Assembly (NCBI GenBank): GCA_035222895.1
Contig: JAVYIG010009923.1
Coordinates: forward strand, 1 to 64,000
DNA: 64,000 nt
Origin: Strongylocentrotus droebachiensis
Lineage: Eukaryota; Echinodermata; Echinoidea; Camarodonta; Strongylocentrotidae
Direction: 5' to 3'
A program made the position numbers and the translations under genes. Every line of letters begins with the position of its first letter. Position 1 is the first letter of the stretch. Shown here piece by piece: positions 44,101 to 52,903 of this stretch. Under the pieces are notes generated by a model. The model was not told the DNA's origin. It saw only the letters and a program-made list of their open reading frames with translations, and searched no databases.

Positions 44101-46966
44101 ATTATCATCAGAATCACAATTGTTCCTCATGTTTTTGTTTGTTTGCAGTTTATCAGGTCTGTAAATATTTCATATGCTTTTTTGTTAAATATACAAGACC
44201 CTCAGGGATAGCAGTTTATTAAGGAAAGAGGCAACTCAGCTTAAATAGAACTGTAAATAAGTAGTAGTAGTAGTAGTAGGTTTATTAGAACAACTGCAAA
44301 ATGGTAGCCCAAGAGCTACATTACAGTGCAAATTTTACAAGCTCAGATTAAAAAAATATTTCAACAAAACTTAGATATACACTGTAGACAAGTACAAATA
44401 TTACACAGTAAAATAGATTACAACTTATTACATATTCCAAATTTGAAGTTCAAATAGTGTAGATTCATCATCATTGATATAAAGATAAAGACCAGTTTTG
44501 GAAACGCCCCCCTCTCAAAAATGAAAGGGAAGCTCTTATTACCAATCATGTGAAAGAATATTTTGACTAATACGTGATCATACAAATTTGGCCGGGAAAC
44601 CACCTACTTATTGATATATTTGGTAAATTATTATATCTATTTGGACCTTATAGATATTGCGCACGTTTCACATAGTCCCATACACATCTTTCTGTGTACA
44701 GTGCTTGTAACTTTACCAAGACTGGGCCAAATTTATTATCATTTTGATGATTCCAGAACCTTGCAGTACACACCAATACTTATATGCTAGATGATCAACC
44801 TTTTCTGATCGATTCCACAACTTTTCTTTCACAATGCAATCGCATGACCAGAACTGATCTTTACCTACTGTAAATAAAATAAATAAACAAATGAATCCAA
44901 TGTACTCTCTCTATCGTAGGTGACGGGCTACCTTGAAATCTTCCCGATCCCCATGGACCTGTCTACCATCAAAAGCAAACTAATCCAATGTACCTCTCTC
45001 TATCCTAGGTGACGGGCTACCTTGAAATCATCCCGATCCCCATGGACCTATCTACCATCAAAAGCAAACTAAGCCTCACCTCACCAGATAAGTACTTCTC
45101 ACCCAGGCAGATGGTCGAGGACCTACGTGTCATGTTCACCAATTGCTACCAGTATAATGGGGTAAGTCAACATGAGGCGTTAAAAAAAAGATGTTGTATT
45201 GCCCTTTGCAGCCGACCCCAAAATCTTGAAATCTACATTCAGCTTTTTGAATTTTTTTTTTTTGATATTTTTTTTTGATTTTTTTTTAAAATGTTTTTTG
45301 GAAAAAAATGTTTAATGAATAAAAAAAAAAAGTATTAATGCATTCAAAACTGAGAAATATAAGCCCAAAGAGGGAGACAAAAAAGTTATGACCGACCGAC
45401 CCATGTTTTTGGCACCGAAAGGGCAATACAACATCTTTTTTTTTAGGCCTAAGCGGGTGCTTTAAACCTTAGGAACTTACAACCAGTATAGTTGGCAGAT
45501 GGTGGAGGACATACGGATCATGTTCACCAATTGCTACCAGCATAATGGGATGAGTGAACATGAGCTGGTGCTTTGATTAGACCTTGGGAACTCACAACCA
45601 GTATAGTTGGCATATGGTTGAAGAGAAGGTTGAGTTCTGGGAAGATGTGATAGTTTGTGAACGTTATCATTGTATTATGCAAGTTTGGAAGAACATCAGA
45701 TAAAAATGTTCCCTGAAAAGCATGGTTCTTCAAATGCCTTCATATTCTAAATATGGCATGTAACAGCATAAAAATTGAGACCGATTTTTATGCCAATTGT
45801 TTGTGTAGTCCCATATACATATTTCTGTGCACATTGCTTGTAAGTTTACCAAGATAGAAAGATAATTTATTGGTCCATATTCAAAACAAAAACTGGGTCT
45901 TTTCATTTTGATGATTCCAGAACCTTGCAGTACACACCAATACTTATATGCTAGATGGTCAATCTTTTCTGATCGATTCCACAATGTTTCTTTCACAATG
46001 CAATCGCATGACCAGAACTCAATTTTATCTTTAAACCTTGGGAACTTACAACTAGTACAGTTGGTAGATGGTTTAGGACCTATGAGTCATAATAAGATGC
46101 CGTTCTTGTATAGCACATATCACATCTGTCCCTCTGATAGGACGTTAAATGGAGGCCCCGAGTAGAGGAGAGTCATCACCTTTGCATGTTAAGAACCCTC
46201 TGCACTATTCCTATAAGAGTAGGGGGAAATCCCGGTGTAGTGGTCCACCTGCACACCCCCAGTCAGTTATACCGGGAGAAGAGACCCGAGGGTTACAGTG
46301 ATTCAATTCCCAGGCACAGGTGACGCCAAATACAATAATAACATTACGATATGTCTATGTGCTATCAATTATGTTCACCAATTGCAACCAGTATAATGTA
46401 GAGAGTAGATATCAAAGTTAGTGCTTTATACTATAGGAGCTTACAACCAATATAGATGGTTTAAGATTTATGAGTCAAGTTCACCAATTGCAACCAGTAT
46501 GATGAGGTGAGTAGATGTGTAGAAACATTGAAAAAAGGTTCAGGAAATGCACAATGGAATCTGTGAATCTTAACCGCAATTTGTTGTTCTTTTCGTATAC
46601 AGGGTGTACCGTCTTTAAATAGATAAAGAGAAACAAATTAGGTATTGGTTTTATGAAATGCAAGGTCATTAACAAATGTTACCGATTGGCTCCTGTATTA
46701 AAGCCTATAGGATCAAAATAATATACCGTAGTCATCAAGAGGTTATTTGATAAGTGATTTTTTGTCTTTTCTCTGTCGTGTAGGAGACATCCGACTTGGG
46801 TAAGATAGCCCAGCATCTACAGCGCTACGCTTCCCGCTTCATGAAGCGCTACCTCCCAGAGTACATGGACTCCAACTTTGTCTCGTCCGCCAACCAGAGA
46901 CACGAAGATCGGCCGAACAAGCGAAGGAAACAGGAACACCCAACCCCAGTGTTTCACATCAGATAA
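29103..46966 (+). CDS. TIF1: TIF1-family transcriptional regulator (TRIM24/TRIM33-like) with an added MED25-ACID/PTOV-like domain, 1339 aa, 15 exons
   Basis: Predicted nuclear E3 ubiquitin ligase and chromatin reader. Exons: 29103-29307, 31370-31566, 32354-32541, 33335-33514, 33887-35131, 35611-36271, 36481-36552, 37833-37961, 38444-38554, 39785-39949, 41031-41374, 42295-42406, 43582-43656, 45009-45161, 46784-46966; all GT-AG and in frame. RING: Cys19, 22, 37, His39, Cys42, 45, 73, 76. B-box 1 from Cys108; B-box 2 Cys165-His196 with YCEKCVRLTCRDC. Coiled coil about 198-350; Q-rich about 404-445; S/A/G/E repeats about 758-870; MED25-ACID-like about 904-1045. PHD Cys1133-Cys1175 (DWCAVCNNGG), with Phe where Trp usually precedes the last Cys pair. 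Bromodomain about 1204-1305, with PMDLSTIK and acetyl-lysine Asn1278; basic KRRK tail. The first ATG, in AACAATGG context, precedes the RING. It is the invertebrate relative of TRIM24/33/66; the exact orthologue needs a tree. Confidence 0.9.
29839..29967. repeat. 129-bp hairpin MITE in TIF1 intron 1
   Basis: Arms GATGACCTCTGACTGGCACT and its inverse, and inner arms TGCTGCTTCCGTATAATGCG and its inverse, surround a short loop near 29900. Part of the right end is repeated (TCAGAGGTCATC twice). Confidence 0.75.
30149..30534. mobile_element. TTAA-type MITE family A, copy 4
   Basis: 386 bp with TTAA at 30145-30148 and 30535-30538, in TIF1 intron 1. It is more diverged than copies 1 and 3 and contains an extra TACAAATGCACGTGTCGCGC segment, also seen in copy 2 in inverse. 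Confidence 0.85.
31584..32330. repeat. Cluster of palindromic repeats in TIF1 intron 2
   Basis: 31620-31770 is an imperfect palindrome with AGAATTTCTCAATTTTTTTT and its inverse. 32125-32228 is a palindrome with AAAGGAACATCCCTTCA / TGAAGGGATGTTCCTTT arms. A CTTCAACAATG...ACTGAGTCACTTTAAG block at 32290-32324 repeats one at 31293-31324 in the same intron. Confidence 0.6.
32553..32700. mobile_element. GTTTCACAAA-end MITE, copy 1
   Basis: Ends GGGGGGCGTTTCACAAAAC and GGCTTTGTGAAACGGGCCCC, inner GACAAATGACAG and its inverse. It matches 43101-43247 closely in the same orientation. It begins only 12 bp after the splice donor of TIF1 exon 3. Confidence 0.8.
32745..32940. mobile_element. Tc1/mariner-like MITE (CAGTCAAACCTG ends)
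   Basis: 196 bp with CAGTCAAACCTG on the left and GGTTTCACTG on the right, TA on both sides, and internal repeats of GACCACCTG. No coding capacity. It lies in TIF1 intron 3. Confidence 0.75.
35884..36120 (+). repeat. Coding 33-bp minisatellite in TIF1 exon 6
   Basis: Three consecutive near-identical 33-bp units (35969-36001, 36002-36034, 36035-36067) encode GSIAEASGDGT, with degenerate units on both sides. The 33-bp length keeps the frame. The segment is rich in Ser, Ala, Gly and Glu, hence probably disordered, and lies directly before the MED25-ACID-like exons. Confidence 0.85.
36588..36775. mobile_element. TTAA-type MITE family C, copy 1
   Basis: TTAA at 36584-36587 and 36776-36779. It lies in TIF1 intron 7, inverted relative to the copy at 42069-42260. 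Shared blocks include GGGGGACCAATGGTC, AAAAAGAGG and GTAGCTAC. Confidence 0.75.
37255..37830 (+). repeat. About 125-bp tandem repeat ending at the TIF1 exon 8 acceptor
   Basis: Five units of roughly 124-133 bp, each with CTTTTCAGAG, ACACCATCAC, TGTATGACTC or similar, and TTTTCTCGTGAGAGGATA. The CAG of CTTTTCAG falls at about 37265, 37389, 37522, 37646 and 37773. The last unit runs straight into the true acceptor (AG at 37831-37832). Each unit carries an acceptor-like polypyrimidine-CAG. Confidence 0.8.
39100..39410 (+). mobile_element. tRNA-derived SINE in TIF1 intron 9
   Basis: The head has TGGTCTAGTGGACACGTC (box-A-like) and GGTTCCTGGTTTGAGTCCCC (box-B-like). The body contains CCCCAGGGAGCAGAGCATGT, and the tail is AGAGCGCTATGCAAGTGTGA followed by ATTATT. 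A body-and-tail copy occurs at 48065-48235. Confidence 0.7.
41458..41985. mobile_element. Foldback MITE (GAGAAGGTTGAGTTCTG family), copy 1
   Basis: Arms GTTCCCTGAAAAGCATGGTT / CCATCCTTTTCAGGGAAC and GCCTCCATATTCTAAATATG / ATTTCAAATATGAGGGC face each other. The centre carries the CCCATATACATCTTTCTGTG block also found in TTAA family A, so the two families are related. Further copies at 45610-46035 and 49966-50360. Confidence 0.7.
42069..42260. mobile_element. TTAA-type MITE family C, copy 2 (inverted)
   Basis: TTAA at 42065-42068 and 42261-42264, in TIF1 intron 11. Inverse of the copy in intron 7. A partial relative is at 28775-28840 (GTCTAATCCCTCCTGGC). Confidence 0.75.
42763..43020. repeat. 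(CTT)n/(CTC)n microsatellite in TIF1 intron 12
   Basis: About 260 bp of TTCTTC with a TTCTCC block in the middle. It generates poly-Leu, poly-Glu and poly-Arg frames, all artefacts. Confidence 0.95.
43101..43910. mobile_element. MITE cluster around TIF1 exon 13
   Basis: Three elements: 43101-43247, copy 2 of the GTTTCACAAA-end MITE; 43323-43550, a partial TTAA-type family B element (AGGTACTGTTTAACAACG) ending about 30 bp before exon 13; and 43681-43910, a related GTGTTTCACAAAGAC palindrome with AAGTTGGACTTAAC / AAGTCCAACTTAAA arms, beginning 24 bp after exon 13. Confidence 0.7.
43980..44110. repeat. GAT-rich trinucleotide repeat
   Basis: Degenerate GATGATAAT runs in TIF1 intron 13. Overlapping frames on both strands are low-complexity. 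Confidence 0.85.
44482..44876. mobile_element. TTAA-type MITE family A, copy 5
   Basis: Diverged ends (AAAGATAAAGACCAG and GATCTTTACCT); the interior matches the family. Insertion duplication no longer clear. Located in TIF1 intron 13 directly before the duplicated bromodomain exon segment. Confidence 0.8.
44894..44981 (+). pseudogene. Tandem duplicate of the TIF1 exon 14 acceptor and 5' half
   Basis: About 88 bp including AATCCAATGTAC, a TCGTAG acceptor and GTGACGGGCTACCTTGAAAT, repeated next door at 44982-45073 with only a few changes. Splicing to the AG at 44918-44919 and reading through would reach an in-frame TGA at the next copy, so only the second acceptor (45007-45008) gives a full bromodomain. 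Confidence 0.85.
45180..45452. mobile_element. GTTGTATTGCCCTTT-end MITE, copy 1
   Basis: Ends AAAAGATGTTGTATTGCCCT and GGGCAATACAACATCTTTTT, interior with A/T runs and ACCGACCGACCC. A second copy is at 52569-52903. It starts about 20 bp after the exon 14 donor. Confidence 0.75.
45610..46035. mobile_element. Composite of foldback family copy 2 and a TTAA family A end
   Basis: 45618-45850 matches the left arm of 41458-41985. 45905-46035 matches the right end of family A (TTGATGATTCCAGAACCTTG, CAATGCAATCGCATGACCAG). Confidence 0.6.
46090..46330 (+). repeat. SINE-like repeat in TIF1 intron 14
   Basis: Text such as TAGCACATATCACATCTGTC, GACGTTAAATGGAGGCCCCG and CCTTTGCATGTTAAGAACCC resembles the body of marine invertebrate SINE-type repeats. 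No copy elsewhere in this window confirms it. Confidence 0.35.
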
Positions 46967-48520
46967 AAGATGTCGTCATGTGATGCTAGTGAACCTTGAC
47001 CTTCGTAGGAACTATCCACAAGTGATAATCCTGTATCTGCAGACATTGAGAGGACATAGGTTCAGCCGTTGTTGTGATGAAGTGGAGAACATCCTATCAT
47101 GCTTTACCCTTGGAATGTATTGGATTGATTCGGTTTCCCTGGTTTCTAGGATCAGGGTAGGACTTAACCACCATAGCTAGAAGCCATCCAAGAGCATAAG
47201 AAGAGAGGATTATGTCTTATGTAAACAGACGTGTGCATGGCTGTCTCTGAAGCAAGGCTGGTATATGTAGACTAATATTTAGCATAGTTGATGGCCCCCC
47301 TGTGATAGCTGCTGACAATGAGGGCGCCCTTCCATGTTCAGCTCTCTAAAATGGTGTACAGCTTCTACCGACAGTATTAAGATACTTGAGTGAAATTGAA
47401 GAGGAACCATTTTACATACTGCCTTTGAGTGTATAAAGCATTGGCCGTAGTGTAGTTTGTGAATGTGTTGGTCTTGTGTAGCTGCCAGTAGAAGGATCAA
47501 AACTAGACGCCCAACGGTTATCTCCATGTAAGGAATTATATGGGAGTATTAAGCGCGGCAATGTAGACAAGTCAAACTATGTTATGTTGACAGTATAAGG
47601 TTACCATTACAAATAAAGCATTGCTGATCATGTAGTTCTTGAATGTATGATTGGTCTGTGGCAGCCTGTAGAAAAAATGGTCAACAACCCGCCGGCAATC
47701 CTCGGTTCCTGAACGTAAGGAGTTGCATGAGGATGGTGTATCGAGCATAGCAATCAATCTAGCTAGGGCAAAGGAGCAAATAAAGACTGTAACCATGTAG
47801 GCAGGTAGAAGAATAGTGAAGAACTGCTCCTTGGTTAGAGGCAAAGAACCTGCTGTTGCGTTGTCTAAGATGTAATATATAAAGGTGAATTAGTGACAAA
47901 AGGCAGTTAAGTAGATGATGTGTTTGAGATCACCTATCTAGCATTACTTAGATGTCTATGGGATTGTGTGGAGGAGCAGTAAACAGTCCAAAGGAGATTG
48001 AATTATAAGTATTGTTGGTAGCAGAGTGTAGCAAAGTGCCCATGCTCCTCATGTGCTTGTACAATAGCGCCTGGCCGGAAAGCTCCCCAGGGAGCAGAGC
48101 GTGTGGACTATCATGTGCGGATTAGCAATTGATTCCAATGGCCAGGGCAAGAATAATTTCAATGTAAAGCGCTTAGAGACGTAGTATTACAGTAAGGGCT
48201 ATACAAATGTGACTATAAATATTATTTTTATTGTGCGTTTTGGTGGGAGCTATTTTTATCTTGTACATTTCTAGATAACATGCACGGGCAGCGTGGTAAG
48301 CTTTGTGAAAGTCGCAAATAGAAGACGGCATTTAGGTCAAGTTGTGTGGGACATGTATATTTAACTGAAATGCATTTCATTGTAGATATTTATCCCCATG
48401 AATTACTGTATGTATTGTTTCTAGGTTGCCTCAATGCAAGGCATTTCATAGCATTTGCCTCTATTTACCCAGGTTGAGCAAATAAGGTTATTTCATGCAA
48501 GTATTGTGGTATATGCGGTC
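46967..48520 (+). other. TIF1 3' untranslated region and downstream sequence
   Basis: Follows the TAA at 46964-46966. Candidate polyadenylation signals AATAAA are at 47612-47617 and 47779-47784. No further frame is convincing. The second half holds a SINE body and tail at 48065-48235 (CCCCAGGGAGCAGAGCGTGT, TATTATTTTTATTG). Confidence 0.5.
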
Positions 48521-48528
48521 TTCTTTAA

Positions 48529-48895
48529 AGGTAAAGACCAGTAATGGTCATGCGATTGCATTGTGAAAGAAACGTTGTGGAATCGATCAGAAAAGGTTGA
48601 TCATCTAGCATCTAGCATCTGCAAGGTTCTGGAATCATCAAAATGATAAGAAATTTGGCCCATTCTTCGTAAAGTTACAAGCACTATACACAGAAAGATG
48701 TATATGGGACTACCCTATCTCTCTCACCAGACCATGAGAGAAATAAATTTACCAAATATATGAATTAGTAGGCGGTTTCCCGGCAAATTTTTTATCATCA
48801 TGTATTAGTCAAAACATATTCTTTCACATGATTGGTAATGAGAGCTTCCATTTCATTTTTTGAAATTGGGGCGTTGCCAATACTGGTCTTTACCT
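48529..48895. mobile_element. TTAA-type MITE family A, copy 6 (inverted)
   Basis: 367 bp with TTAA at 48525-48528 and 48896-48899. Very similar to copy 3 in inverse. Confidence 0.9.
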
Positions 48896-48899
48896 TTAA

Positions 48900-49965
48900 T
48901 ACTTAACATGTAATTATTATTTGATCTGTATTCAAAACCTGCCATGACTGGCCAATTATCATTACTTCTGAATTGCCTCTTTTAATCCAGGTGAAGCGGA
49001 TTTGATAGGGTTAGAGTGGTTGTGCTTTTATTGGACATAAGGCCTAGTAACAATTTGGAGATTTTAATTCCCTGGATTTTAATTCTGCAAGGAATTTTAG
49101 ATGTAGTGGTCTCTATATACCCAAGGAAGAGAAGTACCAGTATTATATTGTAATGTTGTTCATACTCTGAGTGTACACAAAGCTTTTTGTCTTCACCTAC
49201 AAACTGACCCAGACCGACCTTGGTTTGAAAGGGAGTCATGTCTTTCGGATGCTGACATTTATGGTCGATCCCTAGATGTAAACAATCACATCTGATTGAT
49301 AAACGTCTGTACAAAACCCAATTTTACACACACGCATGCAAAAACACACACACATTCAAAATTGTGTAAGTTCCACTTGTTTCATTTTTTTCTTCTTTCT
49401 TTTGGAACAAGGTGTGAAATTTAGAAAGAAAAGTCCTCATTTTAAGGTGTTCATTGAAGTGAGGTGCTCTGTTTTACTGGAGAGATTTTATGCAATAAAA
49501 TGAATGATATCATTGTATATTGCCATATCAGTTTATTTTTCACCCTAATTTTATCGCTGCACGTTGAATTGAAATTTCGTTTCGTATAATTTCCTGAATC
49601 TTTCGATTTAAAACTTTGAATTATTTTAAATATTTTGTTCAATTCTCCTAAATGTGTTCCAAACGTGGTCACAACAAACTTCGCCTTTAGCATAACAATG
49701 CATGACCTTTGTGTGGACTGAAATTATCTGTAGCTCAGAGAATATGTATCATACATTATGTCCTATAAAAGATTTTTAATAATGATGAATAATTTACTAC
49801 CCTCTTCGAAGGCGGTTTTGTACAGTGTATATAGCGGATATAATGTCACTTGTCTATTTATAGGAGGCCGGGTACATGGAAGTGTTTTGTATCATATACA
49901 TGTATGCTTGTTATCTTTTAAAACTCTGCTTTAATAGAGCCAGATAGGCCTTGCCTCATGTTGTT
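48900..49965. other. Intergenic AT-rich stretch
   Basis: No gene or clear repeat recognised; short frames only. Confidence 0.4.
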
Positions 49966-50360
49966 AAAGATGAAGTTGAGTTATGGTCATGCGATTGCAT
50001 TGTGAAAAAAACGGTGTGGAACCGATCAGAAAAGGTTGATCATCTAGCATTTAAGAATTTGTGTGTATTGCAAGGTTCTGGAATCATCAAAATGATAAGA
50101 AATTTGGCCAAGTCTTGGTAAAGTTACAAACACTGTACACAGAAAGATGTATATGGGACTACACGAACACGTGGCATAAAAAGCCGGCCCCCCGATTTTT
50201 ACGATGTTACATGCATATTTAGAATATGAAGGCATTTGAAGAGCCATGCTTTTCAGGGAACATGTCTTATCTGATGTTCTTCCACACTTGCATAATAAGA
50301 ATGAGTAACGCTCACAAATTATTTTTCACCTCTTCCCAGAACTCAACCTTCTCTTTAAGG
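49966..50360. mobile_element. Composite MITE (family A end joined to foldback family)
   Basis: Left part matches inverted family A (TTATGGTCATGCGATTGCAT). Right part matches the right arm of 41458-41985 and ends CAGAACTCAACCTTCTCTTT. A head-to-tail hybrid of the two related families. Confidence 0.65.
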
Positions 50361-50486
50361 CTTGCTCAGATATGATGCGACAAAACTGCGGGTGGCTTTT
50401 CAGTGATCATTGACGGAAAGTGCAATACACTCGCATTTCTGTTTCTTATAACACAGAGCTCAGATAATAAGCACAAGACTTTTGGG

Positions 50487-50783
50487 TGGTATTCTCGAAA
50501 GCGGACTAACTTTAGTCCATGGTTTAATCCTCCGACTAAGTATGGAATGCTAAGTTTCCATATGAATATGTCTTTGAATAATTTAATCTGTCACTAAATT
50601 AAAATAAAATATAATAACATAATTAATGAAAGACAATATAACTGTGAAATAATTATGTTATCATGGTCATTTTGGGATATATCAGATTATTCAAAAACAT
50701 ATTCATATAGACACTTGGCATTCCATACTTAGTCAAAGGATTAAACAATGGACTAAAGTTAGTCCGCTTTCGAGAATTCACCT
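50487..50783. mobile_element. Palindromic MITE with TTCTCGAAAGCGGACTAAC ends
   Basis: Left TTCTCGAAAGCGGACTAACT and right AGTTAGTCCGCTTTCGAGAA are inverted, with further pairing through TCCATGGTTTAATCC and AAGTATGGAATGC. About 297 bp, single copy in the window. Confidence 0.8.
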
Positions 50784-50999
50784 ATTGTTGTGCACAGTTG
50801 CCATTCATTTACATATTGTAAAACGGTGGTGGCTTGTTTTGCAGCGGTTAACCGTGTCGTATCTAAACAAGCCTTTAACATCCTGGCTCTCAATGGATGA
50901 TGTTGTTATGACCCGTCTCTTGAGCGCTGCTTTCTTTATCTTCGTTTAGTTTATACCTTTCTTGATAATCATTTCACCCAAAAGCTTTCTCATTTACTC

Positions 51000-52225
51000 T
51001 TGATCATGTCTTAGGCAAACTTATTTCAACGTAAATTATATCACACTGATGGACATTATATATGTTTAAAGTATGTATGTTTGAAATATGATATAGAAAT
51101 CAATAAATCAAATCAAATCAAATCCTTTTTGGGGGTTTGCCAAAATAGTGAATCATATTGCTGAGCATGTCATAACACAACTCAAGGCAAACTTATTTCA
51201 TCCTGCCTTTGGGTTTCGCCTCCCAAAATGAAGCACCTTTCCGAGCATGTAATAAAACTTCCTTCCCCATTAAAATGTTACCAAGATGTACCTACATGTA
51301 GTCATTACATATTTTAAGATGGTAAAATCACAAGTTTGCGCAATAAATTATAGTACATGTATTATTAAAAAAAAGATTCGTTATCAATTTCATTGAAATG
51401 CAAAAGTTATCCAGAGTTTTTCGAAATCCCTATAGTATACTGGAGTCAGAATTAACCTAATTCTTTTAACATTTCTTCCTCCCAATGTGAAAAATGAATT
51501 TGTGAAATTATTTGAATGTCTACTTAGCCTTGTGTCAGTCATGTTGATATATTTTACAGTTCATTGCCAAATTATACTTTGTGCTAGAAGCGCTACTTGT
51601 GAATTTGATTGCATTTTAGAATACTCTTTCATTCGCTTTTGTGATGTTCAGTTTCTCGTTTGTGTATCCTCTCAATTCCATTGAAGCTAAATTAAAAGAT
51701 GAAATATCTTCTTTGTAGATGTGATCGTCATCTTGTATTATTTGTTCTCTCTCTCTCTCTCTCTCTGTCTCTCTTGTTTCTATCTGTCACTGTCTCTCCA
51801 TCGCTTTCTATCTTTCTGTCACTCTCTCTCTTGTCTTTCTGTGGATCTTCCTCTCTTTCTCTGTCTGTTGCTAAATATGATGATGGATTATTAAGAAAAT
51901 ATCTCGGTTTGGCGAAAGACTTTGATTTAGAGGGGGGGGGGGGGGGGGGAGAGAAGGGAGATATGAACTGGAAAGGGTGAGATAAGAGATGGAGAGAGAT
52001 TGTGTGGAGAAAGGAACAGATAAGCAGAACAGGAAAGATGGATACACGGCCTGCAAATGATGTAAAGGGACAAACATCTAGAAGAGACGAGGCATCTATA
52101 ATATCCAAAAAAAGAGGGGGAGACGAAATAACCTGGCCACATTCATTGAAAAGATATGTAAGACAACTTGACAATGTCTGTGAAGTAAAATACAGATGTA
52201 CCAACATGAGACGGAGAAAAGATCT
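51000..52225. other. Intergenic stretch with CT and G tracts
   Basis: A (CT)n tract at 51740-51775 with further pyrimidine-rich sequence to 51870, and a G tract at 51932-51949. A purine-rich segment follows to 52220. Frames here are low-complexity and I see no gene. Confidence 0.5.
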
Positions 52226-52537
52226 GGGGGGTGTTTCACAAAGATCCTAAGTAGAACTTAACACTAAGTTGGACTTAAAAATTATGGAAAGCCATTAGCA
52301 TCTTTCAAAATATTTTGTAAAAGTTATTTTGAAAGGCATAAAATGTTGATTCAAATCATTCATATTTTCTATCATCAAGGAGATTTCATGTTCTTGATGT
52401 GGAATTTATAAAAAAGTCTAAAATACTTGAATTTTTGCTTTTGAATATATTTTATTTTAAGGCTCCAATGGCTGTCCATAATTTTTAAGTCCAACTTAGT
52501 GTTAAGTTCTACTTAGGATCTTTGTGAAACACCCCCC
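52226..52537. mobile_element. GTTTCACAAAG-end palindromic MITE (312 bp)
   Basis: GGGGGGTGTTTCACAAAGAT and ATCTTTGTGAAACACCCCCC are inverted; pairing continues through CCTAAGTAGAACTTAACACT. Related to the elements at 43681-43910 and 43101-43247. Confidence 0.85.
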
Positions 52538-52568
52538 AGATGTTCTTCCATACTTGCTAGTTGCATAA

Positions 52569-52903
52569 TAAGGCCTAAAATAAAAACTTGTTGTATTGCC
52601 CTTTACGACCGACCCACAAATCTGAAAATCTACGGTCGGCTTTTTTAAAAAAGTCTTTTTTCAAACTGTTTTTAGATTTTTTTTATTATTATCAATGAAT
52701 AAAACAAATATGTATTTTGTTTGTTGGGATATAATAAAATATATATGCATAAAATCAAATCATTTCCAAATTCTCAATTGTCTTCTGCCCTAGTTTTTTT
52801 TAAATATTTTAAAAAATATTGGCCCAAAGAGGGCGACAAAAAAAAAACGACCCATGTTTTGGCACCCAAAGGGCAATACAACAAGTTTTTATTTTAGGCC
52901 TAA
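52569..52903. mobile_element. GTTGTATTGCCCTTT-end MITE, copy 2
   Basis: Ends AGGCCTAAAATAAAAACTTG and CAAGTTTTTATTTTAGGCCT; interior like 45180-45452. Confidence 0.8.

Larger units (their letters stand above)
45496..46510 (+). pseudogene. Decayed partial copies of the 3' half of the TIF1 bromodomain exon
   Basis: 45496-45560 repeats CAGATGGT(G)GAGGAC through CAATTGCTACCAGCATAATG with the donor GT lost (GGATGAGT instead of GGGTAAGT). Weaker pieces are at 46055-46095, 46370-46410 (TGTTCACCAATTGCAACCAG) and 46452-46510. Each is accompanied by a GGGAACTTACAACCAGTATA-like block. They lie in intron 14 and cannot be spliced in productively. Confidence 0.75.

Noticed and set aside
44920-45008. First copy of the bromodomain half-exon as a coding exon
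   Set aside because: It has no donor and runs into an in-frame TGA at the second copy.
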